This document shows, piece by piece, positions 25,544-31,949 of a stretch of 41,659 nucleotides of DNA. Position 1 is the stretch's first letter, and the number at the start of each line of letters is the position of its first letter. The notes beneath the pieces are model-generated. The model was not told where the DNA came from. It saw nothing but the letters and a program-made list of their open reading frames with translations, and ran no database searches. The position numbers were made by a program, and so were the translations under genes. The DNA comes from Gammaproteobacteria bacterium (GTDB taxonomy: Bacteria > Pseudomonadota > Gammaproteobacteria > VBWC01), in the NCBI GenBank assembly GCA_023266115.1, contig JAHFRU010000021.1, positions 1 through 41,659 of the forward strand, written 5' to 3'.

Positions 25544-26479
25544 TCAGTCGCGCCCGCCCCCCCCGTGAAGAGTCGCAAGCATCGACAGGGTTGCAGCGCC
25601 CGCGCGGTCGCTCTTCTGCATACCGCCACGCTTTCGTTTGGCACCGGCTGCGGATGCTGCATTTCTTTTCGCGGCTTCGGTGAGCGCGTCAACCAACTCG
25701 CCGATGGCCTTCCGGCCGGTGAGTTCGAGCTGGAATTCCCGTTTATTCTGATCCTCTTCCGGGAGCGCCTTGATCGCCTTCTTGTCGGCACTCACAAAAA
25801 TGGTATCGTTCCAGATCAACCGGCCATCCGACGTGCTGATTAGCCGGGCCTCAAGTGTGACCGGCGCGTAATACGTATTGAACAGATAGGAGCCACCGCC
25901 CCAGACCAGAAATTCCTGGGCAATTTCCTCCAGCGCAACGGCTACTCCTACCCAGGTATTATCAATCACGCGCGCGGCGACGACCCCTTGCACGATTCCT
26001 TCTACTATTCCGGTCCCGATGAGAAAGGTAAGCCATTCCTTTTTCATTTTTCCGTATCCGGCCAGATCGACCAGCAACACGGCCTGCACGTCGCGGCCTA
26101 TCCCCGCGTTGTCGAAATCTTCCTGGCTCCACGGCTGTGCCGCTGGCGGCAGCGACTCAGCCGTCGCCGCGATTTTCTCAAGCGGCGCAATCTCGAAATA
26201 CGGTATCTCGCCAAGCGTCGTGTGCAGTGTGGCGCCCAATCGCCGCGCCACACCTGCCACCTGTTCACCGATCAGCGCATTTTCGTCGCTCACTTCGCCG
26301 GGCGGCGTCATGATGCCTGATAATTGGTCGATCACCGCGGTTACCTGTATCGGCAAGACGGCTATGCGAAATATCTGATCGTCAGCGGCCCTGACGCCGT
26401 GCTGCGACCACGTGGCGCAACCGGAGGACAGGCACGCCAGCACCATGCCGAACAAGCGATAACAAACCTTCTTTCGCAT
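25544..26479 (-). CDS. Outer-membrane-type lipoprotein of unknown function
   Basis: About 311 residues. The lipobox LSSGC at the end of the signal peptide gives a lipidated Cys (residue 21); the next residues (ATWS) do not include Asp, so outer-membrane sorting is expected. The mature part (IAVLPIQVTAVIDQLSG, EIPYFEIAPLEKIAATA, VQAVLLVDLAGYGKM, LEARLISTSDGRLIWNDT) follows the plan of CsgG/LpoB-like or GNA1162-like lipoproteins with an alpha/beta periplasmic domain. This is a family-level guess. The final 50 residues are Lys/Arg/Gly-rich. An adjacent GTG (26482) is an alternative start. Confidence 0.78.
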   Translation of the reverse strand: MRKKVCYRLFGMVLACLSSGCATWSQHGVRAADDQIFRIAVLPIQVTAVIDQLSGIMTPPGEVSDENALIGEQVAGVARRLGATLHTTLGEIPYFEIAPLEKIAATAESLPPAAQPWSQEDFDNAGIGRDVQAVLLVDLAGYGKMKKEWLTFLIGTGIVEGIVQGVVAARVIDNTWVGVAVALEEIAQEFLVWGGGSYLFNTYYAPVTLEARLISTSDGRLIWNDTIFVSADKKAIKALPEEDQNKREFQLELTGRKAIGELVDALTEAAKRNAASAAGAKRKRGGMQKSDRAGAATLSMLATLHGGGGRD

Positions 26480-26648
26480 CACGGGTTAACCAACGATCAG
26501 ACGACTTCCGGAGCGCGCCACGAACGCCGCAACCGCGTACAGGATGCGAGCGCAACAGCTGTTCTCCGGCAAGACCGCCGGATTCTGCCCGGGGATCGCT
26601 GCCACGCTCAGGCTCGGAGAAACTCGCCTGTCGCAGAGTCAGGCGGGC

Positions 26649-27077
26649 TTACTGAATCGTCATCAGGATTTTAACGTTGCCGTTCACCTTGCTCTTGTCG
26701 ACGTAGGCGAGCCCCTGCGGGTTGTGGGCAACCCAGGCGACGGCCTCACTATCCGTGGCCACAGTATTCGGTGGCAGGCCTTTGCCGGAGAACAGCCGTT
26801 GCGCCCGGTAGGCATTCAGCTGCGCACTGGTTTTATTCAAAACGGCCGCGTAAAACTGCGTGCGCAACGGTGTCCCATCGCCTAGGTCGATGATCTCTGC
26901 CTGATCGCCATTCGGGTAAGTCCGCACCTTGCCAAGATACAGGTTACGCAGATCATCGACCGAGATCGATGTCAGCGGATTATCCGGATGCACAATGACC
27001 GCGACGTCCGCGCTGGCATAACCACAGACCAGCAGCAACCCGGCGAAGATTATTGATGTTGTTTTTTCGATGTTCAT
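26649..27077 (-). CDS. Small PstS-like periplasmic protein
   Basis: 142 residues with a signal peptide (SIIFAGLLLVCGYASA). The mature part VAVIVHPDNPLTSISVDDLRNLYLGK, then YPNGDQAEIIDL, RTQFYAAVLNKTSAQLNAYRAQRLFSG and GLAYVDKS is the short single-domain relative of PstS phosphate-binding proteins. Full-length PstS is about twice as long, so ligand binding may differ. AGGCGG precedes the ATG. It starts eight bases after the porin stop codon, so the two form an operon. Confidence 0.85.
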   Translation of the reverse strand: MNIEKTTSIIFAGLLLVCGYASADVAVIVHPDNPLTSISVDDLRNLYLGKVRTYPNGDQAEIIDLGDGTPLRTQFYAAVLNKTSAQLNAYRAQRLFSGKGLPPNTVATDSEAVAWVAHNPQGLAYVDKSKVNGNVKILMTIQ

Positions 27078-27085
27078 ATATCCGC

Positions 27086-28267
27086 CTAGAAAATAGAATC
27101 GAGCGCAAGGCTATAGATATTGACGTCTTCGCCCGGCGCGGTCAGGAACAATCCGCGTTTCGGCATGCCGGCGACTGCCGCATCGGGCGACACGCGCTTC
27201 ACTTCGAGCTTCAGGGTCGCATTCCCGGCGAAGTCGTGACGCACGCCGACGGCTGTGGAGTGCTGTTTTATCGGAACACCGCAACCCAGCGCTGAACATC
27301 CGGCGACGGGATTGTCGTTGTCACCGACCTCGGCATAGGTCACGTGCGGCAGCCAGTTACCGAACCGGTAGCCCAATGTCGTATACCAGCCTTTCTGGTT
27401 TGGAAACGCCATATTCGCGCCGCCCTGGATATCTCTTTCGAAGTACTCGCTGTAAACCACCGTATTGCGCCAGTCGATAGTCGTGCCGACGCTGCCAAAG
27501 CTCGCTTTATCGTCCACCACGCCAAAGGCCGCCGCGGTGACGTCGGTTTCCAGATAACCCGCGCGCGCGGTGAAGTACTGATTGCCGATGCTGGCATTAA
27601 TTCCGATGAAATTCTCGGCGGAGAAATCCACCCGCTGCACCGTACCCACCGTGCCCTGTAACGGATGCGAAGGAATCAGCGCATTGGTGACGGCCTGATC
27701 GATACCCATCAGGGTTTCCTGTGGCACGATCCCGCTCTCACCCTTGCTGGACCCGATATAGGGTTGCACGAGCAGATCCATGTCACCGGCGCGCGTTCGG
27801 AACAGGACGTCGACGCCGGAGATCGTCGTCAGCGGATTACTGAAATAGACCTCTTCCGGTGGACGTATCCACGGGTACGAATAACCGACATCGACATAAT
27901 CCGAAATCAGGTAGGTCGGAAACTTGAGTTTACCGGCACGGACATTAAAGGAGTCACTTAATGCGTAATCGATATAGGCCCACTCGAAGTCCGCCGCGTA
28001 GCCGTTGTCGCTGCCGCGGCCAACCATCTGCGCGGTCATCGTCATCTGCGGATTGATATGCGTCAACAGTTGCAGGCCGATGCGGGTATCGTTCTCGAAA
28101 CCGACATCGTCGGTAATACCGCCATCGTCCGTCGTCGCCGACGAGCCAGCCCTGGTCGCGCCCACGGTAAAAAAGCCGCTGACGACCAGATCGTCGATGG
28201 CCATCGCCGTGCTTGTCACGGGACACGACATGGCGATGAGACACACCCCTATCCACTCGAACCTCAT
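27086..28267 (-). CDS. Outer-membrane porin-like protein
   Basis: 393 residues with a signal peptide (residues 1-23, ending TAMA). Many amphipathic strands alternate with Gly/Asp turns, including FNVRAGKLKFPTYLISDYVD, a typical porin turn, and the chain ends in Phe as expected for insertion by the BAM complex. GGAGG lies seven bases before the ATG. Together with the PstS-like protein it resembles small porin/phosphate-binding pairs seen in proteobacteria. It may be an anion or phosphate channel, but specificity is not shown. Confidence 0.85.
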   Translation of the reverse strand: MRFEWIGVCLIAMSCPVTSTAMAIDDLVVSGFFTVGATRAGSSATTDDGGITDDVGFENDTRIGLQLLTHINPQMTMTAQMVGRGSDNGYAADFEWAYIDYALSDSFNVRAGKLKFPTYLISDYVDVGYSYPWIRPPEEVYFSNPLTTISGVDVLFRTRAGDMDLLVQPYIGSSKGESGIVPQETLMGIDQAVTNALIPSHPLQGTVGTVQRVDFSAENFIGINASIGNQYFTARAGYLETDVTAAAFGVVDDKASFGSVGTTIDWRNTVVYSEYFERDIQGGANMAFPNQKGWYTTLGYRFGNWLPHVTYAEVGDNDNPVAGCSALGCGVPIKQHSTAVGVRHDFAGNATLKLEVKRVSPDAAVAGMPKRGLFLTAPGEDVNIYSLALDSIF

Positions 28268-28472
28268 GAGACGACCTCCACGCCTGAACCAGAAAAACAG
28301 TAATGCTACAAAACCTTACCCCAGCCAGAACCGGATACGCGGATACTGAACCACGCGCCAACAACATACAACCACGCCAACAACGCGGCTTTTCTTACCG
28401 ATCACTAACCGCCATGGGCGCGCGGTGGAACCATGTTTCACCGCCATCGTCGCCCCCCCCCCGGATTCCGTT

Positions 28473-29072
28473 TCATTGCATACGCGCTACGCTTGCCGAG
28501 AGCACGCGCCGCCGATACGACACCATCAATATTAACAACAGGCATGCCGCTGCTATGGCAGCAGGAAACAACACCGTTGTTAGCGAATAGTTCTCCAGCG
28601 CCATAATGACAACGGAATTGCGCGCCATGAACAGCGCAAAAAAAGTCAATTGCTCGTCAAACGGGGAAATATAGGCCTTCCTGACCGTCGGTCCAAACCC
28701 CAGAACGTCCACTGTCGTCAGTATGACCACTGCCCATAATGGGTCAGAAGTAAAGTACCAGAACGGCAACGATGACATTGCTGTAATAAAAAACACCCAG
28801 TCGGTTCGGGTGATCGAGATATCCGACCTATTAATAAATGCAGTAATCGCAACGTATATAGTAATAACGCCGGAAACGCCGATTGGCCAGGCGCCGGCAC
28901 CGCCGTTGTCGTCAAGCTGCGCCAGAAAAACAATGAATGTCGTTGCACCCCAGATCACCCAGGAGAAAACATGCGGCTTGATTTTTCCCTGCATGATCGA
29001 GCGTATGTAGGGGAAGAATGCCAAAAATGTAAGTGCAATCGCGACGCCACTCAGCAGCTCTTTATAAATCAT
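28473..29072 (-). CDS. Polytopic membrane protein with PQ-loop-like start
   Basis: 199 residues and about seven hydrophobic segments. The N-terminus LAFFPYIRSIMQGKIKPHVF then SWVIWGATTFIVF recalls the PQ-loop/SWEET repeat (helix, Pro, basic loop, helix). A second similar stretch, GFGPTVRKAYISPFDEQ, occurs at about 125-141. A sugar- or solute-transport role is possible but not shown. The ribosome-binding site is weak. It is a single gene between the porin and the merR-type regulator. Confidence 0.78.
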   Translation of the reverse strand: MIYKELLSGVAIALTFLAFFPYIRSIMQGKIKPHVFSWVIWGATTFIVFLAQLDDNGGAGAWPIGVSGVITIYVAITAFINRSDISITRTDWVFFITAMSSLPFWYFTSDPLWAVVILTTVDVLGFGPTVRKAYISPFDEQLTFFALFMARNSVVIMALENYSLTTVLFPAAIAAACLLLILMVSYRRRVLSASVARMQ

Positions 29073-29130
29073 GGTTCGATTGCTTCGTCTTCATGCCGGC
29101 AGGGGATGTTACATGCGCCTGTTGCCTGCC

Positions 29131-29541
29131 TCACGCGTCGAGCAGCACGTCGATCACCGGGCATGCGGGTATTGCCCCGCCCTGGCATTGCGCCGCCATA
29201 TCCTCCAGCACCTGTTCCATGCGCTTGAGATCGATGATCTTTTCCCGGATCTCCGCCAGATGCTCAAGCGTCAGCGCCTGCACCTCGCCGCAGGTGTAGG
29301 CGCCGCCGTCGACGAGAGTCAACAGCACGCGTATCTGATCGAGCGAAAACCCGAGGCCGCGGCAGCGCCGCACGAAATGCAACCGCCGCAGGTCCTCGCG
29401 GCCGTAGACCCGGTGACCGCCGTCGGTGCGTTGCGCGTTCGGCAGTATGCCGATCTGCTCGTAGAAACGAATCGTCTGGACCTTGCAGTCCGCTTCACCG
29501 GCCAGCTCGCCTATCGTGAATTCGACAACGGAATTTTTCAT
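29131..29541 (-). CDS. merR: MerR-family heavy-metal regulator
   Basis: 136 residues from the ATG at 29541. The N-terminal winged helix reads FTIGELAGEADCKVQTIRFY, followed by EQIGILPNAQRTDGGHRVY. After the dimerisation helix (HLAEIREKIIDLKRMEQVL) comes the metal loop. Cys84 (YTCGEV), Cys119 and Cys127 match the three Hg ligands of MerR, but Cys119 and Cys127 are separated by seven residues, one fewer than in classical MerR and the same as in CueR. The first Cys argues for a divalent metal such as Hg(II), Cd(II) or Pb(II). It is divergent from the merF genes and shares the promoter at 29551-29581. Confidence 0.9.
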   Translation of the reverse strand: MKNSVVEFTIGELAGEADCKVQTIRFYEQIGILPNAQRTDGGHRVYGREDLRRLHFVRRCRGLGFSLDQIRVLLTLVDGGAYTCGEVQALTLEHLAEIREKIIDLKRMEQVLEDMAAQCQGGAIPACPVIDVLLDA

Positions 29542-29550
29542 GACGCCCTC

Positions 29551-29581
29551 TTGCACCTCCAGTCACTGGAGGTCGTAGCAT
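29551..29581 (+). promoter_or_regulatory. MerR-type promoter/operator with 19-bp spacer
   Basis: A -35 box TTGCAC (29551-29556) and a -10 box TAGCAT (29576-29581) are separated by exactly 19 bp. The spacing is too long for normal RNA polymerase and diagnostic for MerR-family activation by DNA twisting. The spacer region holds the perfect 19-bp dyad ACCTCCAGTCACTGGAGGT (29555-29573). It points right, toward merF, and ends nine bases before the merR start side on the other strand. Confidence 0.88.
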
Positions 29582-29606
29582 AGGCCTTCTGCCCATTCAG
29601 GAGAAG

Positions 29607-29671
29607 GTGATGACGTTTACAACAGCAACTACCGACACACTGGCAGCGGTCCAGGTCTGCGCCGCGAATTA
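29607..29671 (+). other. Leader or truncated first cistron ahead of the MITE
   Basis: AGGAGAAGGTG is followed by an ATG (29610 region) opening MTFTTATTDTLAAVQVCAA, interrupted by the MITE at 29672. The joined frame then runs to a stop inside the element. If the element is removed together with one TA, the frame would end within about two codons (AAT TAG), so it may have been a roughly 20-codon leader peptide rather than a gene. I do not recognise it. Confidence 0.4.
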
Positions 29672-29945
29672 TCGAGAATTACCTATAAGCGTGACACGTC
29701 CAACGGCTGTCATTCCCGCGAAAGCGCGACTGCATGGATACAGAAAGCAGGGCGGCGTCGGGAACAGCCGCCGAGGAATCCAGTCACACTAACGACCGCT
29801 GGATTCCGGGTCTCAACCATGGGTTCCCGACATGGTCTACCTCGCCCGTCCATGGACTCGTCCGCTACGCGCAGCCTGCCCCTGCGAAGGCAGGGGCACG
29901 GAATGACGGTCGCCATGTGTTGTCACGTCATTTGGTAATTCTCAA
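29672..29945 (-). mobile_element. MITE copy B, 274 bp, inserted in the mercury operon
   Basis: It is bordered by TA at 29670-29671 and 29946-29947. It starts TCGAGAATTACCTATAAGCG and ends TTTGGTAATTCTCAA, the reverse complement of copy A at 21327-21600 with the same 274-base length and near identity. It has no transposase. It lies between the metal-induced promoter (29551-29581) and merF (29966), adding a structured 274-base leader that may reduce merF expression. Confidence 0.88.
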
Positions 29946-29965
29946 TAGTTAGCCCGGCAGATTGG

Positions 29966-30172
29966 ATGACAAATAAAACCCTCATCGGCATCGGCATCAG
30001 CGGTACTGCGCTTGCTTCCGTCTGCTGCTTCACGCCGGCACTTGTAATACTGGCGGGTACGCTCGGCATATCCGCCTGGCTGTGGGCGGCGGACTTCGTG
30101 CTGCTGCCGGCACTGATATTCTTTGCCGGACTCACCGCGTACGGATTTACCCGGAAGGAAACGCCATGCTGA
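29966..30172 (+). CDS. merF: Mercury transporter MerF
   Basis: 68 residues with two membrane helices. The first carries the vicinal Cys pair in SVCCFTPALVILAGTLG, and the second is VLLPALIFFAGLTAYGFTRK; this is the full MerF pattern. MerF takes Hg(II) through the inner membrane to cytoplasmic thiols or MerA. The last residues ETPC end in Cys. The ribosome-binding site is weak. The stop overlaps the next gene's start by seven bases (ATGCTGA). No merT, merP or merA is present in the window. Confidence 0.9.
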   Translation: MTNKTLIGIGISGTALASVCCFTPALVILAGTLGISAWLWAADFVLLPALIFFAGLTAYGFTRKETPC

Positions 30173-30465
30173 TACTGGAATCGACGCTGACCTGCCCGCG
30201 TTGCGGCCACCCGGCCACTGAGACCATGCCAACCGACGCGTGCCAGGTCTACTATGAATGCAAGCGCTGCGGCGAATTGCTGCGTCCGAAGACTGGCGAC
30301 TGCTGCGTGTTTTGTTCCTGGGGTAACGTGCCGTGTCCACCGGCGCAGACACAGCGAGAAACAGAGGCACCAATTCTAAATGTTGCCCATGACCTTCACG
30401 GCAACACCAATGCATCGGCCCCCGGGTACCAAGGCCGCATAACAGCGTGGAAGAAGAACGAGTAG
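30166..30465 (+). CDS. GDCCVxC-domain protein
   Basis: 99 residues. TCPRCGH and ECKRCGELL are two CxxC knuckles; TGDCCVFCSWGNVPCPPAQ is the hallmark motif of a small family named for GDCCVxC, members of which often follow merF and some of which are selenoproteins. The many thiols suggest metal (Hg) or zinc binding. GGAAGG precedes the ATG and the gene overlaps merF, so translation is coupled. The C-terminal 40 residues are polar and probably unfolded; typical members are shorter, so the tail may be an extension. Confidence 0.85.
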   Translation: MLILESTLTCPRCGHPATETMPTDACQVYYECKRCGELLRPKTGDCCVFCSWGNVPCPPAQTQRETEAPILNVAHDLHGNTNASAPGYQGRITAWKKNE

Positions 30466-30516
30466 ATGCGTAGCAAAGCGAAAGCGGTAATTAAGGGCGT
30501 ATCAACGATCGCCCCA

Positions 30517-30542
30517 ATCGTGCGCGCCGTGGCGCGCACGAT
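30517..30542 (+). terminator. Strong hairpin after the mercury operon
   Basis: ATCGTGCGCGCC-GT-GGCGCGCACGAT is a perfect 12-bp inverted repeat 50 bases after the last stop codon and before the convergent cytochrome gene. There is no T-run. Confidence 0.6.
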
Positions 30543-30593
30543 ATGAGTCCTATTGATGTGTGTGAATAACCGGCCCGTCCGGATCAGACGTGG

Positions 30594-31115
30594 CTAATTA
30601 CAGTCAACATTACCTCCCAGACTTCTCTCGAACAACACAATTTTCCAGAGATCTTCATCGCTGGCGACGGCAGGGGTTGTTCTCAGGCCGAGTTCGGAGG
30701 TATGGCCTTTAAGATACGAAACCATTCCCGATCCGTCGGGATGACTGGGCGCGCCCGCCTTGGAAAAATCTCCATGGGTTCCGTTAGCCGCCACCCAGAA
30801 CATCTCGCCACAGGTGCGCGCATTGTGAAATTCCTTGCTCGTAAAATTTCGCGGGCCAACCGCCGTTCCAAGACCTGCAGGGCCATCGCCCTTCCCTTCC
30901 TTGCCATGACAGGTCCAGCACGTCGCGCTCGTGGTGAACATCGTTTTCCCTGCCGCAATATTCTCCGGTGTTCCCGGAACCGGGGATTTTAGCGCCTTGG
31001 CAGCGGCTATCTTGTCGGGCGGCACTCGCGGCGCAAGCGGATTGTGCTCCGGCTTGGCTGCGGCATTGACATTAAAGGCAACAAAACATGTTGCAAAAAT
31101 CCATCCTTTCTTCAT
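30594..31115 (-). CDS. Mono-haem c-type cytochrome
   Basis: 173 residues with a signal peptide (FATCFVAFNVNAAA). The haem site is CWTCH (Cys66, Cys69, His70) within a class I fold (AAGKTMFTTSATCWTCHGKE, GKGDGPAG). Met in GSGMVSYLKG is the likely second axial ligand. It should be a periplasmic electron carrier. GGAGG precedes the ATG. It is a single gene, convergent to the mercury operon; no oxidase or dehydrogenase partner is nearby. Confidence 0.92.
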   Translation of the reverse strand: MKKGWIFATCFVAFNVNAAAKPEHNPLAPRVPPDKIAAAKALKSPVPGTPENIAAGKTMFTTSATCWTCHGKEGKGDGPAGLGTAVGPRNFTSKEFHNARTCGEMFWVAANGTHGDFSKAGAPSHPDGSGMVSYLKGHTSELGLRTTPAVASDEDLWKIVLFERSLGGNVDCN

Positions 31116-31377
31116 TTCATGTACCTCCGAATCATGTTTATAACACTATCTGGAAAGCACGAAAGTTCTGTGGAGTGAACTCATCTGGGACGTGGCATTC
31201 CTTCTTTGTATAACTGCGTGCCACGGCTATCAACATAAACATGTTTAGCCTCTGCCGCAATAGCGGGCAAGCGGATTAATGACCACAATATATTATCGCT
31301 TTGAGTCTGTGACAAAACGGTGACAAACGGTGACAAAACGGGGCCAGCGTGACATGGTGTTATATGATGTCATGGAC

Positions 31378-31490
31378 TTGACCCGCTTTAGTGGACGGGT
31401 CATTACCTAAGCCTGGACTTGCTTCGCTTCCGTAGACACTCAGCCTAGTTTTGCCATCTGCTGCTCGTACTCTACGGCGGTTTTCAAGAT
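31378..31490 (-). mobile_element. Possible insertion-sequence end remnant
   Basis: On the minus strand the sequence encodes LKTAVEYEQQMAKLG then a stop, like a transposase C-terminus. The following ACCCGTCCACTAAAGCGGGT region looks like an IS terminus. No more of the element is present. Family assignment (IS3-like) is tentative. Confidence 0.4.
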
Positions 31491-31492
31491 AG

Positions 31493-31598
31493 TTGTCACC
31501 CATGTCCCCAGACGAAACTGTTACCGATGTGTCCGACCGTTCACATGGTACGGTCCAGACACATAGGTAACAGTTTCGTCCGGGGACATGGGTAACAG
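31493..31598. repeat. Large inverted repeat of IS ends
   Basis: The left arm 31493-31539 and the right arm 31551-31598 are inverted copies of about 47 bases with around six mismatches. Each contains ACCCATGTCCCC, then GACGAAACTGTTACC, then ATGTGTC. The right arm faces the transposase start at 31637. This is the terminal repeat of an IS481-type element, present twice head to head, so two elements or two ends have been joined by a deletion. Confidence 0.7.
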
Positions 31599-31636
31599 TG
31601 TGGATCACACTCACGGGCACCGCAAGGAGGTGCCCC

Positions 31637-31750
31637 ATGCCCTGGAGTCAAACGTCACCCATGGATCAACGAACCCAATTCATTGCCGATTTTCTACGTG
31701 AATCACTCACGGTCACCGAGCTCTGTGATCTCTATGGGGGTAAGGTATGA
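31637..31750 (+). pseudogene. N-terminal fragment of an IS481-family transposase
   Basis: 37 codons: MPWSQTSPMDQRTQFIADFL followed by RESLTVTELCDLYGG, then KV and a stop. This is the characteristic start of IS481-family transposases (helix-turn-helix region), cut exactly where ISRKTGYKW-like sequence should follow. AGGAGGTG precedes the ATG. The catalytic DDE domain is missing, so it is inactive. It marks the left border of the toxin-like locus. Confidence 0.82.
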
Positions 31751-31949
31751 ATTAGTTCCCCCGGAATTGATAGCTGTGTCACACTTTCTCGCGGAACTGT
31801 GACGCGATTCACAAAAATATCCGCCGCAGCGGCAGATAAGTATGCACAATTGGTAGGGCTTGTCAGAGCACGGTGGCTCGCAGTCGGTCGAACGGACGCA
31901 TAGGGATCCCGTTGGGGATCGGTCGTCAGAACTACAAAAACCGACGAAT

